Notes: generated from the letters alone by a model not told the origin. A DNA stretch of 64,000 bases from Rhodococcus_G sp042879035 (GCF_042879035.1 NZ_JBIAOU010000001.1:372001-436000); one strand, 5' to 3'; counted from the first letter of the stretch, positions 35,395 to 44,325 are shown. Translations and numbers: made by a program.

Positions 35395-36363
35395 TCAGCG
35401 ACCGACCATTCCGGCCATCCCCGTCCCGAGCGGGACCGCCGTGCACTCGGGGTCGGGGGCGGTCGGGTCGAGGGCCTGCAGCACCAGCCCGACGGTGTAC
35501 GGGTCGTACACCATGTTCATGTGACCGGTCATGTTCTGCGGGCAACGGTCCTGGACCAGGACGTTGACCGCTCCCGGATCACGCAGCGCGACGTTGGTGT
35601 ACGGCTGGATCATCTCGTCGTAGCGGGTGCCGATCGTGGTGTACCGCACACCGGGGACGGTGTCGCCGCCGGCGTTGAGGTCCGTCAGGAAGTCCGATCC
35701 CTGCGCCTGCTGGGCGACCGCCGTCGTGGTGAACAGGCTCGCCACCTCGAGTCCGCGGGGTACCGCGTCGGCGGCGGGGACGAGTCCGTAGAAGACGCCA
35801 CCGTAGGTGGGGGACGCCACGCCGACCCAGCGGTCGACGACGGCGGCGCCGCCGAGCCGATTGAGGAAGTACCGCGTCACCGTCGCGCCCTGGGAGAATC
35901 CGACCAGGTCGACGCGGGCGGCGCCGGTCGCGGCGAGTACCCGGTGCACGAAGTCCGCGACCTGGCCGGCGCTGAGGTACATGTCCTCGGTGCCGAACGA
36001 GGTGGCGCCCTCCTTGGCGCCGTAGTTGACCGCGAACACGCAGCGGCCCGCGTCCCGGAGTCGCGGCGCGATGTCCGCCCAGTCGGAATAGGCGTTCGAG
36101 TCGCTGCCGTGGGCGAGGACCACCGGATTCGGGTGCGTCGCCGTCGGCCGGCAGGTGAAGTCGTTGACGCCGGGTGGCGCGCTCCCGGGATGGAGGTCGG
36201 CGTAGTCCGCGGCCGCTGCGTGGGTGGTCTGTGACGGGCCGGGAATCGTCGGGGTCTGCGAGACGGACGCGGCCCCCACGGCACCCGCCCCCGACGACAG
36301 TGCCCCCGACGGCACCGTCAGTGCAGCGGCGAGCGCCGCGGTCACCGCTCCCCTGATGCTCAT
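35395..36363 (-). CDS. secreted class 2 lipase / esterase
   Basis: 322-residue exported alpha/beta hydrolase. The N-terminus has a hydrophobic Ala-rich signal peptide (residues about 5-33). The oxyanion region is VVLAHGSDSNAYSDW and the nucleophile elbow GFSQGA places the catalytic Ser at S157; HMNMVYDP near the end fits the catalytic His. Pattern of the Lipase_2 family found in actinobacteria. Expected to act on lipids outside the cell. GGGGAG precedes ATG 36363. The PadR gene lies 71 nt upstream on the same strand. Confidence 0.87.
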   Translation of the reverse strand: MSIRGAVTAALAAALTVPSGALSSGAGAVGAASVSQTPTIPGPSQTTHAAAADYADLHPGSAPPGVNDFTCRPTATHPNPVVLAHGSDSNAYSDWADIAPRLRDAGRCVFAVNYGAKEGATSFGTEDMYLSAGQVADFVHRVLAATGAARVDLVGFSQGATVTRYFLNRLGGAAVVDRWVGVASPTYGGVFYGLVPAADAVPRGLEVASLFTTTAVAQQAQGSDFLTDLNAGGDTVPGVRYTTIGTRYDEMIQPYTNVALRDPGAVNVLVQDRCPQNMTGHMNMVYDPYTVGLVLQALDPTAPDPECTAVPLGTGMAGMVGR

Positions 36364-36434
36364 GTTGGACTCCCCTGCCGATGTGACTGGTGCCCATCAT
36401 CGTCGCGGGTGCGGGGTTGTGACAGACCCCTCTG

Positions 36435-37133
36435 TCACTTTTCCGTGCCGGGGCCGGCTTCGTCCGTGTGCCCGGCCTCGTCGGCGAGGATGCGGTAGAT
36501 CGCCCGCCGCGCCTCGGTGAGCACGTCACCGGCGGCTTTCGCCTGCTCCGGGGTGCCGACCGCGGCGACCTGACGGACGGCGCCGGCCAGTTGGGTCGTG
36601 AGTGCGCGCAGCTCCTGGGCGGGCCTGCCGACGGCGGCCTTGATCTCGTCCCACGGGTTGCCGAGCTCGTCGCGGTGCTCCTCGACGTAGGCGGTTCCGG
36701 ACTCGGTGAGCCGGGCGGTCTTGCGACCGTCCACCTTGTCGATCAGGACGAGACCCTCGTCCTCGAGCTGCGCGAGGGCCGGGTAGATCGAGCCGGGGCT
36801 CGGCTTCCAGACGCCGCCCGAACGTTCGGCGATGCGCTGGATCAGTTCGTAGCCGTGCATCGGTTCCTCGCCGAGCAGCAGCAGTACCGCCGACCGCACG
36901 TCGCCACGCCTGCCGCGTCCACCGCGCCCGCGCCCCCGGCCGAGACGCTCGTCCATCGGCCCGTGACCTCGCCGGGGACGACCGTGCATTCCGGGGCCGA
37001 AACCGTCACCGGGACCGAAGCCCTCACCGCCGCCGAAACCGGGACCGAAACCCTCGCGACGACCGACCCGGCCCACGCGTCCGGGACGCGGTCGGCGTCC
37101 TCGATGATCGAAATTCCGCTGGATGTTCTCCAT
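36435..37133 (-). CDS. PadR family transcriptional regulator, Gly/Arg-rich N-terminus
   Basis: 232-residue regulator. The winged-helix PadR domain (about residues 78-150) reads VRSAVLLLLGEEPMHGYELIQ, then WKPSPGSIYPALAQLEDEGL, followed by a helical dimerisation region. The first 75 residues are low-complexity, rich in Gly and Arg with repeated FGPG units and no known fold. Start ATG 37133 with GAGAGGA upstream. Palindromes around its -10 suggest autoregulation. The lipase downstream is a possible target. Confidence 0.88.
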   Translation of the reverse strand: MENIQRNFDHRGRRPRPGRVGRVGRREGFGPGFGGGEGFGPGDGFGPGMHGRPRRGHGPMDERLGRGRGRGGRGRRGDVRSAVLLLLGEEPMHGYELIQRIAERSGGVWKPSPGSIYPALAQLEDEGLVLIDKVDGRKTARLTESGTAYVEEHRDELGNPWDEIKAAVGRPAQELRALTTQLAGAVRQVAAVGTPEQAKAAGDVLTEARRAIYRILADEAGHTDEAGPGTEK

Positions 37134-37179
37134 GATTCGTGTCCTCTCGTGTGAGTCCGTGTCCGAACTCCTTTCGTTT

Positions 37180-37199
37180 ACGTTATCGACGATATATCG
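37180..37199 (-). promoter_or_regulatory. padR promoter with overlapping palindromes
   Basis: TAACGT (37180-37185, minus strand) is a candidate -10. It overlaps TATCG-A-CGATA (37184-37194), which overlaps the perfect palindrome CGATATATCG (37190-37199). The stretch is unusually A+T rich for this genome and looks like a PadR operator. Confidence 0.5.
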
Positions 37200-37237
37200 C
37201 CAATGCGTCGATATCAAGGGTGACCATGCTCATACCG

Positions 37238-37262
37238 AAAAAAAATGGCGGCCGATCAGCCG
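37238..37262 (-). terminator. U8 terminator after priA
   Basis: A 4-bp stem (37249-37252 / 37259-37262), whose loop holds the priA TGA, is followed on the minus strand by a run of eight T (37238-37245), rare in such G+C-rich DNA. Confidence 0.55.
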
Positions 37263-39289
37263 ATCCGAAGGGGATCCACCTGCACCCGCGCCGGTCCCGA
37301 CTCGCGCCGCGCACCACGGATCGCCTGCGCGTCCCGCAGTGCCCGCGCCAGCGACGCACCGGCTCCGCGCGGCACACGCAGCAGCATCCGCTCGACCTCG
37401 TCCGGCTCCGGGTCGTCTCCGCCGAACGGCAGCCGCTCCCCCGGCGGCAGCGGCACCGGCCCGAGCACCTCGACCGCGTCCGGCAGCTGTGCCGCAGCCA
37501 GCAGGCTCTCGATCGCGGCGTGCCCGCCGTCGACGGCGGCCATGTGCACGGTCGGCGGGAACCGGACCTCGGCCCGCTGCGCGAGCTGCGACTGCGCCGC
37601 GCCCACCGGATCCCACCGCACCAGCGCCTGCACGACCGGGAGCGACGAGTCCGCGACGACCACGACCCGGCCACCGTCGCCCGCGGTCCGGACGAGGGCG
37701 CCCGCGGTCATCCAGCGCCGCAGCGTCTCCTCCTCCGCCCGCAGATCGGCGCGCCCCAGCAGCGCCCATCCGTCCAGCAGCAGCGCGGCACCGTAGCCGC
37801 CCGGCATCACCGGTTCGGCACCGACCGTCGAAACAACCAGTGCAGCACCGGGTTTCACCGACTTCAGCACCTCTGCACCGCCGGAGGTACGCACCGGGAC
37901 ACCCGGGAACGCGCGGCCGAGCTCCTCGGCGGTGCGGCCCGCGCCGACGACGACCGCCCGCAGCTGACGCGACCCGCACACCCCGCACCGGTGGGTCGCG
38001 TCCGCCACCCCGCACCACCGGCAACTGGGTGTCCCCGCGCCGTCCGGCCCGGCCGCCGACGGCAGAGCGAGCGGACCGTTGCAGCGGCGACACCGCGCCG
38101 GCGCCCGACACTTCCCGCACGCGAGGGACGGCACGTAGCCACGCCGGGGCACCTGGACCAGCACTCCCGCTCCGGCGGCGAGGGCTTCCCGCGCCGCTGC
38201 GAACGCGATCGCGGGAAGGCGGGCCGCCCGCGCACCCGGATCGCGGGCCAGGGCGTGGTCGCTGTCGGCGAGCGCGGTCACCTTCGGGGCCCGCGCCCGC
38301 ACCACCGGGCGGTCCGCGACGAGGTCGTTCGCCCACCCCGAGTCGACCAGCGCCTGCGCCTCGACGGTCCGCGAGTGGGCGCCGAGCAGCACCGCACAGC
38401 CGGACGCATGGGCGCGCAGCAACGCCACCTCACGGGCGTGGGGATACGGGGCGCGGGGTTCGGCGTGCAGATCGTCGCCGTCGTCCCACAGCGCGATCAG
38501 CCCGATGTCGGGCACCGGGGCGAACACGGCACTGCGGGTGCCGACCACCACCTTCGCCGTACCCCGCAGCGCGGCCAGCCAGCGCCGGTACCGCATCGCG
38601 GGGCCCAGACCGGCCGCCAGCGGCACCACGAGGTCGTCGCCGAGCAGGTCGACACACGCGGCCGCGACGCGGTCGAGGTCCTTCTGGTCCGGCACGACGA
38701 GGACCGCGGACCGGCCGGCGCGCGCGGTCACCGCGGCGAGTTCGGCGAGGCGGGACGGCCAGTCGTCGCCAGGCAGCGCCTGCCACACCGCTCGCGGGCC
38801 GCGTCCGGCCGACACCGCGGACACGAAACTGTCGCCGTACCGGTAGGCCGCCCATGCCGCAGTGTCGACCTCGGCGTCCGCGACGGCCGGGGCGGGCGGC
38901 GACTCGGCCTCCACCCGAGCGTGGCGCGGCGGAATCGCCAGTCGGAGCACGTCGGCCCTGGTCCCCGCGTACCGGGCGGCCACGGCGTCGACGAGCGACG
39001 CGATCTCCGACGTCAGGACGGGTTCCCCGGACACCACCCGCTCGAGGAACCCCAGCTTGCCGGGATGGTCACTGGTCGCGGCGCGTCCCAACAGGAATCC
39101 GTCCACCAGCCGTCCCGCGAACCGGACCCGGACCCGGACCCCGGGCCTGGCCTGCTCGTCCAGCTCACGCGGGATCAGGTAGTCGAACTCGCGGTCGAGG
39201 TGCGGCAGCGGCAGCATCGGGAGGACCCGCGCGACCGGCAGCTCGGCCGCGGCCTCGCGGGCGGCGGTCACCCGGCCCACCGAAGACAC
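37256..39289 (-). CDS. priA: PriA-like replication restart protein lacking helicase motifs
   Basis: 677-residue actinobacterial PriA. The N-terminal DNA-binding domain (PVARVLPMLPLPHLDREFDY) and the zinc-binding Cys cluster (CGKC, CRRC, CRWC, CGVC, about residues 390-440) are present. The Walker A GxTGSGKTE segment expected before VLVVPDQKDLD is replaced by ALPGDDWPSRLAEL, and the DEEH box by DDGDD, so ATPase activity is unlikely; the same is known for M. tuberculosis PriA. GTG 39289 is used because it gives the mycobacterial N-terminal length; GTGs at 39280 and 39271 are alternatives. Confidence 0.9.
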   Translation of the reverse strand: MSSVGRVTAAREAAAELPVARVLPMLPLPHLDREFDYLIPRELDEQARPGVRVRVRFAGRLVDGFLLGRAATSDHPGKLGFLERVVSGEPVLTSEIASLVDAVAARYAGTRADVLRLAIPPRHARVEAESPPAPAVADAEVDTAAWAAYRYGDSFVSAVSAGRGPRAVWQALPGDDWPSRLAELAAVTARAGRSAVLVVPDQKDLDRVAAACVDLLGDDLVVPLAAGLGPAMRYRRWLAALRGTAKVVVGTRSAVFAPVPDIGLIALWDDGDDLHAEPRAPYPHAREVALLRAHASGCAVLLGAHSRTVEAQALVDSGWANDLVADRPVVRARAPKVTALADSDHALARDPGARAARLPAIAFAAAREALAAGAGVLVQVPRRGYVPSLACGKCRAPARCRRCNGPLALPSAAGPDGAGTPSCRWCGVADATHRCGVCGSRQLRAVVVGAGRTAEELGRAFPGVPVRTSGGAEVLKSVKPGAALVVSTVGAEPVMPGGYGAALLLDGWALLGRADLRAEEETLRRWMTAGALVRTAGDGGRVVVVADSSLPVVQALVRWDPVGAAQSQLAQRAEVRFPPTVHMAAVDGGHAAIESLLAAAQLPDAVEVLGPVPLPPGERLPFGGDDPEPDEVERMLLRVPRGAGASLARALRDAQAIRGARRESGPARVQVDPLRIG

Positions 39290-39320
39290 GAGCCGCCCAC
39301 CGGTGTCGGTGGGCGGCTCG
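39289..39320 (-). terminator. hairpin terminator of metK
   Basis: Perfect 13-bp stem (39289-39301 / 39308-39320), 6-nt loop, 13 nt past the metK stop. Its end touches the priA GTG, so priA is reached only by readthrough or from a promoter not seen here. Confidence 0.8.
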
Positions 39321-39333
39321 GACTACAGACCAT

Positions 39334-40548
39334 CTAGAGCCCGGCGGCCGCGCGCAGCTTCTCGGCGCGGTCCGTGTGCTCCCACGGCAGGTCGATGTCG
39401 GTGCGGCCGAAGTGGCCGTACGCGGCGGTCTTCGCGTAGATCGGGCGCAGCAGGTCCAGATCGCGGATGATCGCGCCGGGCCGCAGGTCGAAGATCTCGG
39501 AGATCGCCGACTGGATGCGCGCCGGGTCGGTCTTCTCGGTGCCGAACGTCTCGACGAACAGCCCGACCGGGGCGGCCTTCCCGATCGCGTACGCGACCTG
39601 CACCTCGATGCGGTCGGCGAGGCCCGCGGCGACCGCGTTCTTCGCGACCCAGCGCATCGCGTACGCCGCGGAGCGGTCCACCTTCGACGGATCCTTGCCG
39701 GAGAACGCGCCGCCGCCGTGACGGGCCATGCCGCCGTAGGTGTCGACGATGATCTTGCGGCCGGTCAGACCCGCGTCGCCCATCGGGCCACCGAGGACGA
39801 ACTTGCCGGTCGGGTTGACCAGCAGGCGGACGTCGGAGGTGTCCAGCGACGGCACGTCGATGTCCGCGAGGACCGCGCCGAGCACCTTCTCCCGGATGTC
39901 CGGTGTGAGGAGGTTGTCGAGGTCGATGTCCGCGGCGTGCTGCGTGGACACCACGACGGTGTCGAGGCGGACGGCCTTGTCCCCGTCGTACTCGATGGTG
40001 ACCTGCGTCTTGCCGTCCGGCCGCAGGTACGGCAGCACACCCGTCTTGCGGACCTCGGTGAGGCGACGCGAGAGCCGGTGCGCGAGCGCGATGGGCAGCG
40101 GCATCAGCTCGGGGGTGTCCGTGCAGGCGTACCCGAACATCAGACCCTGGTCGCCGGCACCCTGACGATCGATGTCGTCGTCGGAGCTGCCCTCGACCCG
40201 CGCTTCGTGGGAATGGTCGACGCCCTGGGCGATCTCCGGCGACTGCGCGCCGATCGCGATGTTGACTCCGCACGAGTTGCCGTCGAAGCCCTTCGCGGAC
40301 GAGTCGTAGCCGATCTCGAGGATCTTGTCGCGCACGATGGTCGGGATGTCCACGTACGCGGACGTGGTGACCTCACCCGCGACGTGCACCTGGCCGGTGG
40401 TCACCAGCGTCTCGACCGCGACGCGGCTGCGCGGGTCCTGCTCGAGCAACGCGTCGAGCACGGAGTCGCTGATCGCATCACAGATCTTGTCCGGGTGCCC
40501 CTCGGTCACGGACTCACTGGTGAATAGCCGACTACCGGACTTGGTCAC
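39334..40548 (-). CDS. metK: S-adenosylmethionine synthase
   Basis: MetK, 404 residues, makes SAM from methionine and ATP. Diagnostic segments: LFTSESVTEGHPDKICD with the catalytic His, the flexible-loop region GAGDQGLMFGYA and the phosphate loop GGGAFSGKDPSKVDRS. Start GTG 40548, 5-6 nt after AGAGGGAG. A TAGGGT -10 lies at 40589-40594. No SAM riboswitch is visible in the short leader. Confidence 0.97.
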   Translation of the reverse strand: MTKSGSRLFTSESVTEGHPDKICDAISDSVLDALLEQDPRSRVAVETLVTTGQVHVAGEVTTSAYVDIPTIVRDKILEIGYDSSAKGFDGNSCGVNIAIGAQSPEIAQGVDHSHEARVEGSSDDDIDRQGAGDQGLMFGYACTDTPELMPLPIALAHRLSRRLTEVRKTGVLPYLRPDGKTQVTIEYDGDKAVRLDTVVVSTQHAADIDLDNLLTPDIREKVLGAVLADIDVPSLDTSDVRLLVNPTGKFVLGGPMGDAGLTGRKIIVDTYGGMARHGGGAFSGKDPSKVDRSAAYAMRWVAKNAVAAGLADRIEVQVAYAIGKAAPVGLFVETFGTEKTDPARIQSAISEIFDLRPGAIIRDLDLLRPIYAKTAAYGHFGRTDIDLPWEHTDRAEKLRAAAGL

Positions 40549-40588
40549 AGAACTCCCTCTCGCCAACTGAAGATGTGCATCGGACAAG

Positions 40589-40594
40589 ACCCTA
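40589..40594 (-). promoter_or_regulatory. -10 hexamer TAGGGT of metK
   Basis: Minus-strand TAGGGT about 40 nt before GTG 40548; predicts a leader of about 34 nt with AGAGGGAG. Confidence 0.45.
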
Positions 40595-40681
40595 AGGCCT
40601 GATAACGCGGTGAAGAACAATTCGAATCACGGCAATTGCGGTGCAGCCGCCGCTCATGACCCACATTACGAGCTTCGGGTG

Positions 40682-41965
40682 TCACGTGGCAGCGCCACCC
40701 CCGGACGACGCCGACACCAGATCCGCGACGGCGTCGAGTACGCGACTGGCCATCAGCGACTTCGAGCCGTGCGCGAGGGCCCGCTCGGTGCCGTCGGTGC
40801 CGAGCAGCCAGCCGTCGTTGCTGTCGACCTCGAACGCCTTGCCCTCGCCGACCGCGTTCACGACGAGCAGGTCGCAGCCCTTGCGGGCGAACTTCGCCCG
40901 GGCATGGGTGAGGACGTCACCGTCCGCGTCGCCCGTCTCCGCGGCGAAGCCGACGATCCGGAGCCCGGCGGGCAGGTCGCCGTCACGCCGGGCCTGGACG
41001 AGCCCGGCGAGGATGTCGTCGTTACGGGTCAGCGGGATGCTGTCCGGCTCGTCGGCACCCTTCTTGATCTTGGCAGCGGCGACGGTGGACGGCCGGAAGT
41101 CGGCGACGGCGGCGGACATCACGACGGCGTCGGCGGAGGTCGCGGCCTTGTCGACCACCACCTTCATCTCCTGCGCGGTCTTGACGCGGATCACGTCGAC
41201 GGCGGCGGGGTCGGGCAGCTCGGCGGTGTACCCGGCGATCAGGGTGACCCGGGCCCCGCGCTGCGCCGCGAGCCGGGCGATGGCGTAGCCCTGCTTGCCG
41301 GAGCTGCGGTTGCCGAGGAAACGGACCGGGTCCAGGGGTTCGCGGGTTCCGCCCGCGGAGACGACGATCCGGGTGCCCTCGAGGTCCCGGGGCAACGCGT
41401 CCGGCCGCTCCATCAGCAGGTTCGCCAGTCCGGCGATCTCGTCGGGCTCGGGGAGCCGGCCGGCGCCGGTGTCCTTGCCGGTGAGGCGCCCCGACGCGGG
41501 CTCGATCACCACGACGCCGCGGGACCGCAGCGTGGCGACGTTCGCCACGGTGGCGGGGTGTTCCCACATCTCGGTGTGCATCGCGGGCGCGAACAGCACG
41601 GGGCAGCGGGCGGTCAGCAGCGTGGCGGTCAGCAGGTCGTCGGCGCGACCGTGCGCGGCGCGTGCCATCAGGTCGGCGGTGGCGGGCGCCACGACGACCA
41701 GGTCCGCCTCCTGCCCGAGCCGCACGTGCGGCACCTGCGGGACGTCGGCGAACACACCGGTCTGCACCGAGTTGCCGGACAACGCCTCGAAGGTGGCTCG
41801 CCCGACGAACTCCAGGGCGGACTCGGTCGGCACCACCCGGACGTGGTGTCCGGCCTCGGTGAAGCTGCGGACGAGCGAACAGGCCTTGTATGCAGCGATA
41901 CCGCCGCCCACCCCGACGACGATGCGTCGCGGCGAGCCGGCGGTATCGAATTGCGAATCCGTCAC
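40682..41965 (-). CDS. coaBC: bifunctional CoaBC (PPC decarboxylase / PPC synthetase)
   Basis: CoaBC (Dfp), 427 residues, two steps of coenzyme A synthesis. The N-terminal flavin-dependent decarboxylase (CoaC) shows GGGIAAYKACSLVRSF and PAMHTEMWEHPAT; the C-terminal synthetase (CoaB) has the RFLGNRSSGKQGYAIA nucleotide motif and KIKKG. GTG 41965 lies 7 nt after TACTGT, so the mRNA is probably leaderless and independent of rpoZ upstream. Confidence 0.96.
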   Translation of the reverse strand: MTDSQFDTAGSPRRIVVGVGGGIAAYKACSLVRSFTEAGHHVRVVPTESALEFVGRATFEALSGNSVQTGVFADVPQVPHVRLGQEADLVVVAPATADLMARAAHGRADDLLTATLLTARCPVLFAPAMHTEMWEHPATVANVATLRSRGVVVIEPASGRLTGKDTGAGRLPEPDEIAGLANLLMERPDALPRDLEGTRIVVSAGGTREPLDPVRFLGNRSSGKQGYAIARLAAQRGARVTLIAGYTAELPDPAAVDVIRVKTAQEMKVVVDKAATSADAVVMSAAVADFRPSTVAAAKIKKGADEPDSIPLTRNDDILAGLVQARRDGDLPAGLRIVGFAAETGDADGDVLTHARAKFARKGCDLLVVNAVGEGKAFEVDSNDGWLLGTDGTERALAHGSKSLMASRVLDAVADLVSASSGGGAAT

Positions 41966-41972
41966 GGACGTC

Positions 41973-41978
41973 ACAGTA
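41973..41978 (-). promoter_or_regulatory. -10 hexamer TACTGT of coaBC (leaderless)
   Basis: Minus-strand TACTGT, 7 nt before GTG 41965. Confidence 0.6.
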
Positions 41979-42008
41979 TCCGTTCGGTGGCGCTGTGAAG
42001 GGAGCGGG

Positions 42009-42302
42009 TCACTCGCCCTCGGTGTGCTCGAGCAGGTCGGAGTGGATCTCGCGCATCGCGATCGAGAGCGGCTTCTCCTGCAGACCCGGCTCGACGAGCG
42101 GGCCGACGTACTCGAGGATGCCGTCGCCGAGCTGGTTGTAGTAGTCGTTGATCTGACGCGCACGCTTGGCCGCGTAGATGACCAGCGCGTACTTCGAAGA
42201 GGTGCGCTCGAGCAGCTCGTCGATCGGCGGGTTGGTGATGCCCAGCGGGGTGTCGTACGCCGGGATGCCGTGACGGTCGGTCGCGACGGTGGTTGCGCTC
42301 AC
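42009..42302 (-). CDS. rpoZ: RNA polymerase omega subunit
   Basis: Omega subunit, 97 residues, helps assemble RNA polymerase around the beta' subunit. The conserved core is NPPIDELLERTSSKYALVIYAAKRARQIN-like (SSKYALVIYAAKRARQ). Start GTG 42302 with AGGAG upstream. It follows gmk by 65 nt, the common gmk-rpoZ order. Confidence 0.96.
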   Translation of the reverse strand: MSATTVATDRHGIPAYDTPLGITNPPIDELLERTSSKYALVIYAAKRARQINDYYNQLGDGILEYVGPLVEPGLQEKPLSIAMREIHSDLLEHTEGE

Positions 42303-42367
42303 TGGCGAGTCTCCTAGTGGTGCGATTGTGGTGCGGTTGAGAACAGACGAAATTACGACAAGCGGTG

Positions 42368-42994
42368 CTATTGCTGGTTGCCGACCAACAAGGATACCAA
42401 CTCGTCGCAAGCTCGGTCGACGTCGTGGTTCACGATCACCTCGTCGAACTCGTCCTTGGCATCCAGCTCGACCCGCGCGGTCGCCAATCTCCGTGCGACC
42501 GCCTCCTCGGATTCGGTACCGCGGGACGTCAGGCGCGAGACCAGTTCGTCCCAACTCGGCGGCGCCATGAACACCAGCACCGCCTCCGGCATCGCGACCC
42601 GCACGGCGCGGGCGCCGGCCAGGTCGACCTCTACGAGGACCGGGTGGCCGGCGGCGAGGGCCTGGTCGACCGGCGCGGCCGGCGTGCCGGACCGCTGCAG
42701 TCCGCCGTGGATCTCGGCCCATTCGAGCAACTCCCCGGCGTCGATCATCCGGTCGAACTCGGCGGCGGTGACGAAGCGGTAGTCACGTCCGTCGACCTCG
42801 CCGGGGCGAGGCTCTCTCGTCGTCGCAGACACGCTGAAGACCAGGTCGGGCAGCCGGTCGTGCAGTTTGCGCACGACACTCGACTTGCCGACGGCGGAGG
42901 GGCCGGCCAGTACCACCAGCCGGCCCCTCCGCGTGCCACCGGCCGAGGCGGCCGGGACGGTCTTGCTGCCTGACACGTTGCGTGCGTCAGTCAC
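42368..42994 (-). CDS. gmk: guanylate kinase
   Basis: Guanylate kinase, 208 residues, phosphorylates GMP to GDP. The P-loop is GPSAVGKSS (about residues 31-39), followed by SVSATTREPRPGEVDGRDY of the GMP-binding domain and EVDLAGARAVR. The first 24 residues are a nonconserved extension. GTG 42994 is 8 nt after the mihF stop. Confidence 0.96.
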   Translation of the reverse strand: MTDARNVSGSKTVPAASAGGTRRGRLVVLAGPSAVGKSSVVRKLHDRLPDLVFSVSATTREPRPGEVDGRDYRFVTAAEFDRMIDAGELLEWAEIHGGLQRSGTPAAPVDQALAAGHPVLVEVDLAGARAVRVAMPEAVLVFMAPPSWDELVSRLTSRGTESEEAVARRLATARVELDAKDEFDEVIVNHDVDRACDELVSLLVGNQQ

Positions 42995-43002
42995 CTGTGT
43001 TC

Positions 43003-43323
43003 TCAGGCCTCGAAATCGAACCTGGTCAGCAGGGCCTTGCGCTGGCGGTCACCCAGACCGCGCAGACGGCGGGTCGGAGCGATCTCCAGCTCGGTCATGA
43101 TCTCCTGCGCCTTGACCTTGCCCACCTTGGGCAGGGCCTCGAGCAGGGCGGAGACCTTCATCTTGCCGAGGATCTCGTCCTCTTCTGCGTCCTTGAGAAC
43201 CTGCTTGAGGTCGGTGCCGCCGCGCTTGAGGCGCTCCTTGAGCTCAGCCCGGGCCTTACGGGCGGCAGCCGCCTTCTCCAAAGCAGCAGCGCGCTGCTCA
43301 TCGGTCAACTGGGGAAGGGCCAC
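43003..43323 (-). CDS. mihF: mycobacterial-type integration host factor
   Basis: mIHF, 106 residues, a small nucleoid-associated protein of actinobacteria, unrelated to HU/IHF of proteobacteria. MALPQLTDEQRAAALEKA opens a long helix; the C-terminal helix-two-turn-helix is VGKVKAQEIMTELEI, with RRLRGLGDRQRKALLTRF at the end. It bends DNA and organises the chromosome. Start GTG 43323 with GGAGG. Likely first gene of mihF-gmk-rpoZ. Confidence 0.95.
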   Translation of the reverse strand: MALPQLTDEQRAAALEKAAAARKARAELKERLKRGGTDLKQVLKDAEEDEILGKMKVSALLEALPKVGKVKAQEIMTELEIAPTRRLRGLGDRQRKALLTRFDFEA

Positions 43324-43409
43324 GGTTCCTCCGTCTCGTCGTGTGCTGTGTCAACAGCTCCCGGTCACCCGGGGTGTCTGCATCCCCCGGATAACCAGGG
43401 GCGATAGCG

Positions 43410-43439
43410 ACCGTACTCACGCCGGGCGCCGATTGCTAA
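43410..43439 (-). promoter_or_regulatory. candidate mihF promoter
   Basis: Minus-strand -35-like TTAGCA (43434-43439) and -10 TACGGT (43410-43415) with an 18-nt spacer, leaving a leader of about 80 nt. The 150-nt gap holds nothing else that I can support. Confidence 0.35.
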
Positions 43440-43473
43440 CCCACCCCCGAACTCCGTCGGCAAATCCGGTCGG

Positions 43474-44321
43474 CTATGAGAGCCCGACCTCGACCTCGTC
43501 GCGGATGGCTTCCGCGGCGTCACGCAGCGCCGACACCGTCGGACCGCGCCGGAGGACGTCACGAGAAGTGTTGGGCAGCAACAACTCTCGTGAGCACTGA
43601 AAAATCTCTGCGAGATCGGTCACGGTCGCGCCCTGCGCGCCGAGACCCGGCGCGAGGATCGGACCCGTGAACTGCGACAAATCCAGGCCGTGCCCGCGTG
43701 TCGCGCCGATGACCAGGCCGATCGTGTCCTTGCCGTCCCGGTTCTGCGCCACGGCGTCGTCGACGATCGACTGCGCGACCGAGGGCCCCGCGGACGTGCG
43801 GGAACCCTGCAGGCCCCCACCCTCCGGATTGGAGGTGCGGGCCAGCGCGAACAGGCCGCGCCCCGTCTCGTCGGCCAGTGTGACGGCCGGTTCGAGCGCC
43901 CCGAAGCCGAGGTACGGCGACACCGTCACCGCGTCCGAGACGAGCGGCGAGGCGTCCGACAGCCACGCCTGCGCGTACGCGGACATCGTCGACCCGATGT
44001 CGCCGCGTTTGGCGTCGGCGACGACGAGCGTCCCGCCCTCCCGCAGCGCCGCGATGGTCCGCTCGAGCACCGTGTACCCGGCCGAGCCGTACGCCTCGAA
44101 GAACGCGACCTGGGGCTTGACCAGTGCCACCCGACCGACGAAGGCCTCGACACAGATGTCCGCGAACCGCGCAACGCCCTCGGCCGTCTCCGGCAGCCCC
44201 CACGCCCGCAGCAGCGGCGGATGCGGGTCGATGCCGACACACAGCCGGCCCCGGCTCCGGACCGCGGTCCGGAGCCGGTGACCCCAGCTGTGCTCGCTCG
44301 TGAGCGCAGCGCCGTCGGCGC

Positions 44322-44325
<4 letters not shown>
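43474..44325 (-). CDS. pyrF: orotidine 5'-phosphate decarboxylase
   Basis: OMP decarboxylase of the longer type 2 class, 283 residues, last step to UMP. The catalytic Lys/Asp motif is VADAKRGDIGSTMSAYA; LCVGIDPHPPLL opens the barrel and ILAPGLGAQGA binds phosphate. GTG 44325 overlaps the carB stop (GTGA). This start adds about 11 residues to the mycobacterial N-terminus and lies inside a 12-bp inverted repeat, so a slightly later start is possible. Confidence 0.95.

Noticed and set aside
37123..40527. Over 1100-codon plus-strand frame across priA and metK
   Set aside because: Antisense to two well-supported genes; Arg/Pro/Ala-rich sequence without domains.
40549..40681. Possible SAM riboswitch or terminator between coaBC and metK
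   Set aside because: Predicted leader is only about 34 nt and no SAM-riboswitch core or strong hairpin is visible.
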